From positions 1-37,016 of the forward strand of contig DIVD01000043.1 in NCBI GenBank assembly GCA_002423245.1: a stretch of DNA of 37,016 nt. Direction: 5' to 3'. The position numbers were made by a program, and so were the translations under genes. The notes beneath the pieces are model-generated. The model was not told where the DNA came from. It did not search any database and saw only the letters and a list, made by a program, of their open reading frames with translations. The stretch comes from Rhodobacteraceae bacterium UBA6141. GTDB lineage: Bacteria > Pseudomonadota > Alphaproteobacteria > Rhodobacterales > Rhodobacteraceae. Positions 1 through 8,494 of the stretch are shown one piece after another. The number at the start of each line of letters is the position of its first letter. Positions within the stretch are counted from its first letter, which is position 1.

Positions 1-676
1 TGCCGGTCGAGCCGGAGGTGAAGAGGTATTTCGCGATACTGGCATCGTTCAGTTTCGCCATGGCGGCGGCGACGGCGGGCGTCGGCGCGGTGGCGCAGAG
101 CGCATCATACGAGATCACCGCATTGTCGCCCTCGGGCGCGGCGCTGACGATTCTGAACGAGCCGGCCGGGAGGGCGGCGATGGCTTTCTTGAAAGGTGCG
201 AGCTGCTCGGCAAACACGACGGCGGGTTTCACCGTGTTGAAGCAATGCTTCAGCTTGTCGAAATCAGACGACATGGTGGAATAGGGAACGGAGATCGGGG
301 CGGCCGGGGCGCCGATCTTCTGAGCAGCCAGGATGACCATCGCGGCGCGGATCGAGTTGCCCGAGAGCAGCATGACAGGAGCATCCGGGCCGGCGCCGAG
401 ATCGAGGAAAGCCTGCGCGAGACTGTCGGTGATCGTCTTCGCCTCGCCGTAAGTCAGCGTGACCCATTCATCCGTCTTCGGATCACGTTCGCGCAGGAAG
501 GGGCGGTCCGGGTGCTGCGCGGCGCGCTCGTCGAGGCAATGCGGCACCGTCTTCGGGCGGTCACCGGGGGGCTGGTTGGCGGAGATGTAGAACGTGCCGT
601 CCTTGCGCGTCATCGAGACGTCCGGTGTCTTCTGCGGCAGGGGGCGGAATGCGGGCAGGGATTGTCCCTCGGCCAT
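1..676 (-). CDS. fcs: Feruloyl-CoA synthase-type acyl-CoA ligase, N-terminal part (3' end outside window)
   Basis: ATP-dependent CoA ligase of the ANL (AMP-binding) superfamily; the best match by eye is feruloyl-CoA synthase, which activates hydroxycinnamates such as ferulate to CoA thioesters in the cytoplasm. The 225 visible codons begin MAEGQSLPAFRPLPQK and contain LLSGNSIRAAMVILAAQ followed by GAPAAPISVPYS, a block typical of this subfamily. They end at YLFTSGSTG, the glycine/serine/threonine-rich ATP-binding motif of AMP-binding enzymes. The adenylation core and C-terminal lid lie beyond base 1. The start is fixed by a strong GGAGGA ribosome site 7-8 nt upstream of ATG. The gene reads away from the glmM relic. 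Substrate is inferred from family resemblance; another aryl- or acyl-CoA ligase is possible. Confidence 0.82.
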   Translation of the reverse strand, partial: MAEGQSLPAFRPLPQKTPDVSMTRKDGTFYISANQPPGDRPKTVPHCLDERAAQHPDRPFLRERDPKTDEWVTLTYGEAKTITDSLAQAFLDLGAGPDAPVMLLSGNSIRAAMVILAAQKIGAPAAPISVPYSTMSSDFDKLKHCFNTVKPAVVFAEQLAPFKKAIAALPAGSFRIVSAAPEGDNAVISYDALCATAPTPAVAAAMAKLNDASIAKYLFTSGSTG

Positions 677-774
677 GATATGTCTCCTCCGGTATCGGTG
701 CGGGTTTTGCTGCCCGACGAATAGTGCCTTCAGGATGCCATGCAACCGGTGACGCGGGGAGAGGCTTCGTGCCG

Positions 775-984
775 TCAGGCCTGCGCTTTCACGGCGTCCG
801 CGACGAGGGCAAGTGCGCGCTGCATGAGTTCGGCGTCGAGCGCTTCGGCCATCACGCGGATCAGCGGCTCGGTGCCGGATTTGCGGATAAGCAGCCGCCC
901 GTGCCCGTTCAGACGCGCCGCGGCACCGGCGATGATGACTGCGGCAAACGTCGCCTCTGGCGGATTTCTGCCTGCCGCGCGCCA
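775..984 (-). pseudogene. Relic of the 3' end of a second glmM (phosphoglucosamine mutase)
   Basis: About 65-70 codons that align almost without gaps to the last residues of the intact GlmM encoded at 2373-3719. The shared block GRLLIRKSGTEPLIRVMAE is the phosphate-binding loop of the C-terminal domain. From GRNPPEATFAAVI at the left to AVKAQA and a TGA stop, the relic tracks the intact protein, but outside the loop identity is low. It is therefore an older or foreign allele and not a recent duplicate. No start codon, ribosome site or N-terminal domains (about 380 residues) are present; upstream of about base 984 the homology disappears into non-coding sequence before opgC. It cannot encode an enzyme. 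Confidence 0.8.
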
Positions 985-1062
985 GGTTCGGCACCCGGCG
1001 GGAACCGAAACCGGCGGCGGGGCTTTTCCCCGCGAGCCTCCGTGCATCGACCAGATGGCGAT

Positions 1063-1094
1063 GCCGGCCCGGCGCAGAGATTGCGCGGGCCGGC
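1063..1094. other. GC-rich inverted repeat between the glmM relic and opgC
   Basis: Left arm 1063-1076 and right arm 1082-1094 pair over 13 bases with a single bulged G and a 5-nt loop (GAGAT). No T-run follows on either strand, so it is not a standard intrinsic terminator. A second, smaller hairpin (GCGGGG/CCCCGC, 1017-1033) lies nearby. The two account for most of the 146-bp gap between relic and opgC; I see no gene or convincing sigma70 promoter in it. Confidence 0.5.
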
Positions 1095-1139
1095 GCCGTT
1101 CGGGTACTGCCCGGCGCAACGCAAACGAGGATGGCCGAC

Positions 1140-2336
1140 ATGCGGCTTGCAATTCTGGACGGATTTCGGGGATTTTTTCTCCTTTTCATGATGATCGCCC
1201 ATGCGAACGCCTATCTTGACGCGCCGCTCGGGCGGGTGAACCACCACTATTTCGGCTGGGTCGAGGATGCGCAGGGCTTCGTGTTCATCTCGGGCCTCGT
1301 CGTGGCGCTGGTCTATGCGCGCCGCCTGCTGCGCAAGGGCGAGGCGGCGATGCGCGAGGGCATCGGCGCGCGGATCCGCAAGATCTATACCTATCACGCC
1401 GCGCTGATCCTGGTCTTCCTCGCCTGGGCCCTGCTGCTGCCGCTGGTCGGCATCGAGGCCGAGATTCTGGCGCAGCAGGCAGAGGAGCCTTTCCTCTTCA
1501 CCCTCGCCTCGCTGTTCCTCGTCACCGGGACCCTGCACATGGGCATCTTGCCGATGTACATCTTCTTCATGATCGCGACCCCTGCGGTGCTGGTGATGTT
1601 CAACACCGGGCGCGCGCCGGTGGTGCTGGCCGGGTCCGTCCTGCTGTGGCTGCTGGCGCAGACCGGCTGGCCGGACCTGATGCAACTGCCCCTCGAGGCG
1701 GCGGCGGCCGAAGCGGGGCACCCGTTCAACCTTGGCATCTATTTCAACATCTTCGGCTGGCAGGTGCTGTTCGTGTCGGGGCTCTGGATCGGCTGGCTGA
1801 CCGCGACCGGACGGCTGGACTTCGCCCGACTGAAGACACCGGCGATGGCGCAGGTGTTCTGGATCGCGCTGGCGGCGTTCCTCGTGCTCGGGGTGTTCGA
1901 CGTGATGGCCTATACCGGCTGGGGCGATGACGGCTGGCGCCAGATGGCCTATGCCGCGATCGACCGCGGCAACCTGCACATCCTCTATGTGCTCGCCTTC
2001 GCGGTGGACCTCTACCTCGTCGCCTGGCTGGTCGTGGCCGGCCCCGGCAGCGAGTGGCGCGGGCTTTCGCTGGCGGGCCGGCTGATCGGCTGGCTGTTCA
2101 CCCGCGAGGCGCTGGTGCGGCTTGGCCAGCACTCGCTGCAGATCTTCGTCGCGCATGTCGTCATCGTCTATGCGATGTCGATCTGGGCGCAGGGTCGGGA
2201 CGAGCCGCTGGCGCCGATGGCCGCAAACCTTGCATTGCTGGCCAGCATCGGGCCGCTCTACGCGGTGGCATGGCTGCATGAGCGGGTGAAGACGCGCCGG
2301 GCGCTGGCTGCGGCCGCCAGACCCACCGCAGGCTGA
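1140..2336 (+). CDS. opgC: OpgC family membrane protein (periplasmic glucan succinylation)
   Basis: Inner-membrane protein of the OpgC family, which transfers succinyl groups to osmoregulated periplasmic glucans. The N-terminus (MRLAILDGFRGFFLLFMMI) has the conserved LDxxRGxxL-type opening, followed by HANAYL and an NHHYFGWVEDAQGFVFISG block typical of the family. About ten hydrophobic segments span the roughly 398 residues, consistent with a polytopic membrane acyltransferase. An ATG at 1131 is also in frame, but its GAGG abuts the codon; the same GAGG sits 9 nt before ATG 1140, so 1140 is preferred. No opgG or opgH is in the window. It is convergent with glmM and sits between the glmM relic and the intact glmM, suggesting it was inserted here. 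Confidence 0.85.
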   Translation: MRLAILDGFRGFFLLFMMIAHANAYLDAPLGRVNHHYFGWVEDAQGFVFISGLVVALVYARRLLRKGEAAMREGIGARIRKIYTYHAALILVFLAWALLLPLVGIEAEILAQQAEEPFLFTLASLFLVTGTLHMGILPMYIFFMIATPAVLVMFNTGRAPVVLAGSVLLWLLAQTGWPDLMQLPLEAAAAEAGHPFNLGIYFNIFGWQVLFVSGLWIGWLTATGRLDFARLKTPAMAQVFWIALAAFLVLGVFDVMAYTGWGDDGWRQMAYAAIDRGNLHILYVLAFAVDLYLVAWLVVAGPGSEWRGLSLAGRLIGWLFTREALVRLGQHSLQIFVAHVVIVYAMSIWAQGRDEPLAPMAANLALLASIGPLYAVAWLHERVKTRRALAAAARPTAG

Positions 2337-2372
2337 CCCCGCAGGGCTGGACCCGCCGCAGGCGCGCCGGCG

Positions 2373-3719
2373 TCAGGCCGCCGCCGCCTGCAGCACGGCG
2401 ACGATCCCCTCGACCGAGCGGGCGAGCAGCGCCTCGTCCTCGCATTCGGCCATGACGCGGATCAGCGGCTCGGTGCCCGACTTGCGGATCAGCAGCCGGC
2501 CCTGCCCGTCCAGCGCGGCCTCTGCCTCGACGATCACCTTGCGGACCTCGGCATTCGCCAGCGGCTCCTGCCCCGCCTGATAGCGCACGTTCCTCAGCAT
2601 CTGCGGCACCGTTTCGAACTGGCGCACCAGCGCGCTTGCGGGCTGGCCGGTCTCGGCCATCGCGGCGAGGAACTGCAGCGCCGCGATCAGTCCGTCGCCG
2701 GTGGTGGCATGGTCGGTCATCACGATATGCCCCGACTGCTCGCCGCCAAGGTTGAAGCCGCCCTCGCGCATCCGTTCGACGACATAGCGGTCGCCGACGG
2801 CGGTGCGCTCCAGCCGCAACCCGCGGCCCCGCAAGAAGCGTTCCAGCCCGAGGTTCGACATCACCGTCGCCACCAGCGCCCCGCCCTTCAGCCGCCCCTC
2901 GTCGGCCCAACGCGAGGCCAGCAGCGCCATGATCTGGTCGCCGTCGGCCACCTGCCCCGTCTCGTCGAGGATCATCACCCGGTCGGCATCGCCATCGAGG
3001 CTGATGCCCAGATCGGCGCCATGCGCCACCACCGCCTCGGCTGCGGCCCGGGTATCGGTGGACCCGCAGCGCTCGTTGATATTGGTGCCGTTCGGGGACA
3101 CGCCGACCGGGATCACCTCTGCCCCCAGTTCCCACAGCACCTCTGGCGCGGCGCGATAGGCGGCGCCGTTCGCGCAATCCACCACCACCTTCAGCCCCGT
3201 CAGCCGGCCCCGGTGCGGGAAGGTGGTCTTGGCATATTCGACATAGCGCGCCAGCCCGCCATCGACCCGCTTGGCGCGGCCGATATTCTGCGGCTGCGCC
3301 AGCCGGATCTCGCCCGCCAGCGTCGCCTCGATCCCGGCCTCCACCTCGTCCGACAGCTTGAAGCCGTCGGGGCCGAAGAACTTGATGCCATTGTCATGCG
3401 CCGGATTGTGGCTCGCCGAGATCATGATCCCCAGATCCGCCCGCATCGAGCGGGTCAGGAACCCCACCGCCGGCGTCGGCACCGGCCCCAGCAGCAGCAC
3501 GTTCATGCCGGTGGAGGTCAGCCCCGCCGTCAGCGCGTTTTCCAGCATGTAGCCCGACAGCCGGGTATCCTTGCCGATCACCACCCGGTGCCCGTTGCGC
3601 CTGTCGGTGCGGAACCAGCGCCCCGCCGCCGCCCCCAGCCGCAGCGCCATCTCGGCGGTCATCGGATAGGTGTTGGCGGTGCCGCGCACCCCGTCCGTGC
3701 CGAAAAGCTTGCGTGTCAT
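2373..3719 (-). CDS. glmM: Phosphoglucosamine mutase GlmM
   Basis: Cytoplasmic enzyme interconverting glucosamine-6-phosphate and glucosamine-1-phosphate on the way to UDP-N-acetylglucosamine for peptidoglycan and lipid A. The 448 residues match the usual family length. Visible motifs: KLFGTDGVRGTAN at the N-terminus; the phosphoserine loop ISASHNP with catalytic Ser103; the Mg-binding loop DGDADR at 242-247; the sugar-binding GGEQSGH; and the C-terminal phosphate loop RKSGTEPLIRV. The start ATG overlaps the stop of folP by 4 bp (ATGA), implying translational coupling in a folB-folP-glmM order. It ends convergently with opgC, 36 bp away, with no clear terminator between. Confidence 0.97.
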   Translation of the reverse strand: MTRKLFGTDGVRGTANTYPMTAEMALRLGAAAGRWFRTDRRNGHRVVIGKDTRLSGYMLENALTAGLTSTGMNVLLLGPVPTPAVGFLTRSMRADLGIMISASHNPAHDNGIKFFGPDGFKLSDEVEAGIEATLAGEIRLAQPQNIGRAKRVDGGLARYVEYAKTTFPHRGRLTGLKVVVDCANGAAYRAAPEVLWELGAEVIPVGVSPNGTNINERCGSTDTRAAAEAVVAHGADLGISLDGDADRVMILDETGQVADGDQIMALLASRWADEGRLKGGALVATVMSNLGLERFLRGRGLRLERTAVGDRYVVERMREGGFNLGGEQSGHIVMTDHATTGDGLIAALQFLAAMAETGQPASALVRQFETVPQMLRNVRYQAGQEPLANAEVRKVIVEAEAALDGQGRLLIRKSGTEPLIRVMAECEDEALLARSVEGIVAVLQAAAA

Positions 3720-4735
3720 CCGTCATATCCCATCTGCACTGCCTGCCAGAGCCGGATGCCCTGCACCACCTCGGCCACATCGTGAACGCGGTGGATCTGC
3801 ACCCCCTGCGCCAGCGCCGCCAGCGTCAGCGCCAGCGTGCCGGGGGCGCGGTCCTCGGCCCGCTCTGCCCCGCCGATGCTGCCGATGAAGCGTTTGCGCG
3901 ACACGCCCAGCAGGAGCGCGCAGCCCAGCCCGTGAAACAGCGACAGCCCGCGCAGCAGCGCCAGATTGTGCTGCAGCGTCTTGCCAAAGCCGATGCCGGG
4001 GTCGATGCAGATGCGCGCGCGCGGGATGCCCGCCGCCTCGGCCGCCGCCACCCGCCCGGCCAGCGCGTCATGGACATCCAGCAGCACATCCTCGTAGCGC
4101 GGGTCAAGCTGCATCGTGCCCGGCGCGGACGGGCTGTGCATCAGGCAGACCGGCGCGCCCGCCCCCGCCACCACGCCCGCAAGCCCCGGATCGTGGCTCA
4201 GGGCCGACACGTCGTTCACCAGGCTCGCCCCGACCTGCAACGCCACCACCGCCACCGCCGCCTTGCGCGTGTCGATCGACACCGGCAGCGCGAAGCCGCC
4301 ATCGCGCAGCGCGGCGATCACCGGGCCGGTGCGCGCCAGTTCCTCGGCGGGAGAGACCTCGGCCGCGCCCGGGCGGGTGGATTCGCCGCCGATGTCGAGG
4401 ATCGCCATCCCGTCCCCGGCCATCTTCCGCGCGCGGGCCAGCGCCGCCCCGGGCGCCATGAACCGCCCGCCATCGGAAAAGCTGTCCGGCGTCACGTTGA
4501 GGATGCCCATCACCTGCGGGCGGTCCATCGCCAGCCCCGCCAGCGCGGGGCGCGGGGCGGTCAGCCGCTCGCGCAGATCGGCAGGCAGGTCGCCCGCCGG
4601 GATCAGCCCTTGCGAGCCCGCGCGGGTCAGCACCTCCACCCGGTCGAACCAGCACCAGCCCCCGGCCAGCGGCAGCGCCCCCTCGGGCCGGGCCGCGTCG
4701 GTCTGGGCAATCGGTCGGTAATATCGCTTTGTCAT
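3716..4735 (-). CDS. folP: Dihydropteroate synthase FolP
   Basis: Condenses 6-hydroxymethyl-dihydropterin diphosphate with p-aminobenzoate to give dihydropteroate, the sulfonamide-sensitive step of folate synthesis. The 339-residue protein carries the family signatures MGILNVTPDSFSDGG (near residue 75), the DIGGESTRPGA loop, VNDVSAL, and CIDPGIGFGK before the C-terminal GVSRKRFIG and a HRVHDV motif close to the end. An N-terminal extension of about 70 residues (MTKRYYRPIAQTD onward) precedes the TIM barrel; I recall similar extensions in Rhodobacterales FolP. It overlaps glmM by 4 bp and follows folB after 38 bp, so the three probably share a transcript. Confidence 0.96.
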   Translation of the reverse strand: MTKRYYRPIAQTDAARPEGALPLAGGWCWFDRVEVLTRAGSQGLIPAGDLPADLRERLTAPRPALAGLAMDRPQVMGILNVTPDSFSDGGRFMAPGAALARARKMAGDGMAILDIGGESTRPGAAEVSPAEELARTGPVIAALRDGGFALPVSIDTRKAAVAVVALQVGASLVNDVSALSHDPGLAGVVAGAGAPVCLMHSPSAPGTMQLDPRYEDVLLDVHDALAGRVAAAEAAGIPRARICIDPGIGFGKTLQHNLALLRGLSLFHGLGCALLLGVSRKRFIGSIGGAERAEDRAPGTLALTLAALAQGVQIHRVHDVAEVVQGIRLWQAVQMGYDG

Positions 4736-4773
4736 TGCGCCATTCAGCGCATCGCGCCCCGATTGGCAAGCGG

Positions 4774-5691
4774 TCAGGCCGGCACCCGGTTCACCGGCAC
4801 GCGGCTTCCTGCCGGGACCGAAACATCGCCGTGAACGTCAAGCGCATCCGCCGCCATCACCTCGGCCAGCCACAGCGCCAGCGCGACCGGGTTGCGCGCC
4901 GGCGCCTTCGGCCCGTCCACCGCATCGAGCACGATCTTCGAGGGCGCCCAGACCACGATCTGCCGGTGCTTCATCGCCCAGTCGATTTCGGTCCGCGTCG
5001 CCACCACCACGCAGCGCGCGTCGCGCGCCGCCAGCACCCAGGCGTTCTGCTCGATCGCCAGAAGGTCGATGCGCCGCTGCGTCGGCCCGTGACCGGAGGC
5101 GGGCGGCGCCGCATCGGCAAGCCCCACGGTCAGGATCACCGGCTGCCCGCAGGCCTCCAGCGCATCCAGCCGCGCGGCAAGGTCCGGCGCGGCGATGGCG
5201 GCATTCGACAGGAACACCACGCGCGGATGCAGCGCGGCCTCGGTCCCGTCGGCGCGGGTGGCGCGCAGCGGCGCGGCAGCCCGGGCGCGCACGATTTCCA
5301 CACCAAGCGCGCCGGGGCCGCGGTCCAGCTTCTCGATCCGCACGAAGACCCGCATCGCCTGCGGCGCGGTCAGGATCCGCTCGGCCACCCGTTCGGCCAG
5401 CGTTTCCAGAAGGTTGAGCCGCTCGGCGGCAAGTTCGGCCTGAATGCTCTCGGTCAGGTGGTCATAGGACAGGATGCGGTCCACATCGTCGGCCAGCGGC
5501 GCCGCCTGCGGGCGCACCTCGACCACGATATTGAAGCGCAGGCGCTGCGTCTGGCCGCGTTCCTGCTGAAATGCGCCGATATCGGCCAGGGCGATATGGT
5601 CGCGCAGGCTGATCCGGTCGCGCGGATCGGCCCCGGCCGAGGCTTCGGCGCGTTCCTCGGGATGGGCGAAGGCCAGCCGGATATCTGTCAT
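4774..5691 (-). CDS. folB: Dihydroneopterin aldolase-like protein FolB with long C-terminal extension
   Basis: The N-terminal 150 residues match dihydroneopterin aldolase, which cleaves 7,8-dihydroneopterin to hydroxymethyl-dihydropterin one step before FolP. Visible are RISLRDHIALADIGAFQQER, the YDHLTESIQ segment, LLETLAERVAERIL and the C-terminal strand VFVRIEKLDRGPGALGVEI with the expected lysine. A further 150 residues follow (VVFLSNAAIAAPDLAARLD through GDVSVPAGSRVPVNRVPA) that are not part of a normal 120-residue FolB; their role is unknown to me. ATG 5691 is chosen over an in-frame ATG at 5763 because homology begins with MTDIRLAFAHPEE. It is the first gene of folB-folP-glmM. Confidence 0.87.
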   Translation of the reverse strand: MTDIRLAFAHPEERAEASAGADPRDRISLRDHIALADIGAFQQERGQTQRLRFNIVVEVRPQAAPLADDVDRILSYDHLTESIQAELAAERLNLLETLAERVAERILTAPQAMRVFVRIEKLDRGPGALGVEIVRARAAAPLRATRADGTEAALHPRVVFLSNAAIAAPDLAARLDALEACGQPVILTVGLADAAPPASGHGPTQRRIDLLAIEQNAWVLAARDARCVVVATRTEIDWAMKHRQIVVWAPSKIVLDAVDGPKAPARNPVALALWLAEVMAADALDVHGDVSVPAGSRVPVNRVPA

Positions 5692-5775
5692 GTGTCGGCC
5701 CCCGAAAGCTCTGGCCCATATACACCGCCGGGCGGGCCCGGCGAAAGCCCCGAAGGCCGCCACCCGTTCCGGGGG

Positions 5776-8319
5776 TCAGGCGCGATCGAGCAGCGCGAAA
5801 TGCGCGGCGGCCAGCCGTGCCACCGGAACGCGATAGGGCGAGCACGAAACATAATCGAATCCCGCCGCCCGGCAGAAGGAAATCGACTCGGGGTTGCCGC
5901 CATGCTCGCCGCAGATCGACAGCGTCAGATCGCCCCGCGTCGCCCGCCCGCGCCGCGCCCCGATCAGCAGCAGCTCCCCCACCCCGTCCTCGTCCAGCAT
6001 GTGGAACGGATCCTCGCGATACACCCCCTGCGCGAGGTAGGAGCCCATGAACCGCCCCGCATCATCGCGCGACAGGCCATAGGTCATCTGCGTCAGATCG
6101 TTGGTGCCGAAGGACAGGAAGGCCGAGTGCTGCGCGATCTCGCCCGCGCGCAGGGCGGCCCGGGGCGTTTCGACCATCACCCCCAGCCGGTAGTCGAAAT
6201 CCACCCCCGTCTCGTTGCGCACCGCCGCCGCGACGGCATCGGTGCGGGTCTTCACGATCTCCACCTCGCGCCTGGCCGACACCAGCGGGATCATGATCTC
6301 GGGCACTACCGCCGCGCCGCGCCGGCTTGCCTCCACCGTCGCCTCGAAGATCGCGCGGGTCTGCATGTCATAGATCTCGGGGACGGTGATCCCCAGCCGC
6401 ACCCCGCGCATCCCCAGCATCGGGTTGAACTCGCTCAGCGCCTCCACCCGCCGCGTCACCTCGGAGAGCGGGCGGTCCAGCGCCTCGGCCAGCTCGCGCA
6501 TCCCCTCGCGGTCATGCGGCAGGAATTCGTGCAGCGGCGGGTCGAACAGGCGGATGCAGACCGGCAGCCCGGCCATGATGTCGAACAGCGCGATGAAATC
6601 CGCCCGCTGCATCGGCAGCAACCGCTCCAGCGCCACCTTCCGGTCATTGGGGGTGTTGGCGAAGATCATCTCGCGCATCACCGTCAGGCGATCCTCGTCG
6701 AAGAACATGTGCTCGGTGCGGCACAGCCCGATGCCCTCGGCCTCGAACATCCGCGCGGTGCGGGCATCGTCGGGCGTGTCGGCATTGGCGCGGATGCCGA
6801 TGTCGCGCACATTGTCGGCCCATCGCAGCAGCGTGCGGAACCCGTCATCGAGCGCCGGCTCCAGCATCGCGGGCGCGCCCGCCAGCACCTCGCCCGTGGT
6901 GCCGTCCACCGTCAGCGTGTCGCCCTCGCGGAACACCCGCCCGTCGGGCGCCGTCAGGGTCCGCTCGCGCCCGTTCAGCCGGATCTCCGAGGCGCCGACG
7001 ATCGCCGGCAGCCCCAGCCCGCGCGCGATCACCGCCGCATGGCTGGTCATCCCGCCGCGTTCGGTCAGCACCGCGACCGCCGCGTGCATCCCGCGAATGT
7101 CCTCGGGCGCCGTCTCGCGCCGCACGAGGATGCACGGCTCGTTGCGCGAGGCGCTGGCCTGCGCGGCGGCGGCGGTGAACACGATCCTGCCGGTCGCGGC
7201 GCCGGGGCTGGCGGCGATGCCGCGCGCCACCCGGTCGCGCGGCTGGCGCGGATCCACCTGGAAATGCAGCAGATCCGACAGCGCCCGCGGCTCCACCCGC
7301 AGCAGCGCCTCCTCGCGGCTGATGATCCCGTCATTGGCCAGCGCCACCGCGATCCGCACCGCCGCGCGGGAGGAGCGTTGCACCCGCAGCGCGTCGATCA
7401 CCCGGATTGCGCCGTCCTCGATGGCAAACTCGATCTGCATCTCCTCGCGCAGCCGCTCACGGCACACGCGCCCGTGCCGCAACAGCTCGTTGAAAAGCTC
7501 GGGCGCGACATCCTCCAGCGCCGGTCCGCGCGGATCGGCGACAAGATACAGCGTTTCGTGCGGGATGACGCCCCCCTGCGGATGCCGCCCCTGCTGCTGG
7601 CCGCGAAAGCGCCCGGTGATCTGCGGCGCGCCCGTCACCCCGTCGACGAACTGGATCGAGCCCGACCCCGACAGGCCCGGCCCGATCGCCAGCGCCATCG
7701 CCTGCACCACCAGCCCGAGCGCCGCCTCTGCCGGGGCACCCTTGGCGGCGCGCAGCAGCCGGGCGGTCGTGCCCTCCCAGGCGCGCGCCATGCTGCGCAG
7801 CACCTCGGCCAGTTGCCGCGCCGGGTCTTGCACGAAGGGCTCGTCGGTCTCGGCCTCGTAGGCCGCCAGCGCCGCCTCCAGCGCGCCGGGACCGGGGGGG
7901 GCGGAAAACATCTCGGGATCGAGCCGCGCCACATGCAGCGCGAAGGCCTGCACGAAGCGCAGATACAGCGCATCCGCCGCCTCGGCGCCGTGAGACTCCG
8001 ACAGCGCGGCATGGCGTTCGTCATTCATGCCGATATTCAGCACCGTTCCCGGCCCGCCCCAGGCCGGGTTTTCGGGCGAGGGCCGCACCGAGACCAGCGG
8101 CGCCGGGCCGAACAGCGCCATCAGCCGCCGGGTATCGGGCATCTGCCCCGCTGCAATCGAGCGCACGCTGTCAGAGGGCAGCGCCACGGTCGGCGGCACC
8201 GGCAGATCAAGCCGGATCAGCCGTTGCAGACATTTCGCCCGCCAGCCATGGCGCGCGGTGCTGACATCGGCGGTGGGGTCGATCAGCGTGAACTCTGCAA
8301 ACTCGGCGTGTTTCTGCAC
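5776..8319 (-). CDS. Pyruvate phosphate dikinase/PEP-utilizing family protein with degenerate ATP-grasp domain
   Basis: An 847-residue relative of pyruvate, phosphate dikinase (PPDK), which interconverts pyruvate and PEP through a phosphohistidine. The central swivelling domain is intact (RGGMTSHAAVIARG, His427), as is the C-terminal PEP/pyruvate barrel (SFGTNDLTQMTYGLSRDDAG; SICGEHGG with catalytic Cys803; FDYVSCSPYRVPVARLAAA). The N-terminal nucleotide-binding part is eroded: the usual GGKGANL is replaced by HGWRAKCL, the SVRSGARASMPGM block by SVRPSPENPAWGGPG, and LQTRNGKR by IDALRVQRS. The start is a GTG with AGGAG 9 nt upstream. It could be a specialised or regulatory PPDK paralogue; dikinase activity is doubtful. 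Confidence 0.82.
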   Translation of the reverse strand: MQKHAEFAEFTLIDPTADVSTARHGWRAKCLQRLIRLDLPVPPTVALPSDSVRSIAAGQMPDTRRLMALFGPAPLVSVRPSPENPAWGGPGTVLNIGMNDERHAALSESHGAEAADALYLRFVQAFALHVARLDPEMFSAPPGPGALEAALAAYEAETDEPFVQDPARQLAEVLRSMARAWEGTTARLLRAAKGAPAEAALGLVVQAMALAIGPGLSGSGSIQFVDGVTGAPQITGRFRGQQQGRHPQGGVIPHETLYLVADPRGPALEDVAPELFNELLRHGRVCRERLREEMQIEFAIEDGAIRVIDALRVQRSSRAAVRIAVALANDGIISREEALLRVEPRALSDLLHFQVDPRQPRDRVARGIAASPGAATGRIVFTAAAAQASASRNEPCILVRRETAPEDIRGMHAAVAVLTERGGMTSHAAVIARGLGLPAIVGASEIRLNGRERTLTAPDGRVFREGDTLTVDGTTGEVLAGAPAMLEPALDDGFRTLLRWADNVRDIGIRANADTPDDARTARMFEAEGIGLCRTEHMFFDEDRLTVMREMIFANTPNDRKVALERLLPMQRADFIALFDIMAGLPVCIRLFDPPLHEFLPHDREGMRELAEALDRPLSEVTRRVEALSEFNPMLGMRGVRLGITVPEIYDMQTRAIFEATVEASRRGAAVVPEIMIPLVSARREVEIVKTRTDAVAAAVRNETGVDFDYRLGVMVETPRAALRAGEIAQHSAFLSFGTNDLTQMTYGLSRDDAGRFMGSYLAQGVYREDPFHMLDEDGVGELLLIGARRGRATRGDLTLSICGEHGGNPESISFCRAAGFDYVSCSPYRVPVARLAAAHFALLDRA

Positions 8320-8494
8320 TGCGGCGAACTCCTGTTGGCCGCAGCATACGCCGCTTCCGATTCTCTGCAAGTGGGCGGAGGGACAAAACGCGGCAGCCGC
8401 TGCCGAGAAACATGGCAGTTCCGCGACATCTGCATGATTTTATCGCGACAATTCAGGCGAGAAGCCCGAAATTGGCCGAAGTGCCCTGCCCGCC

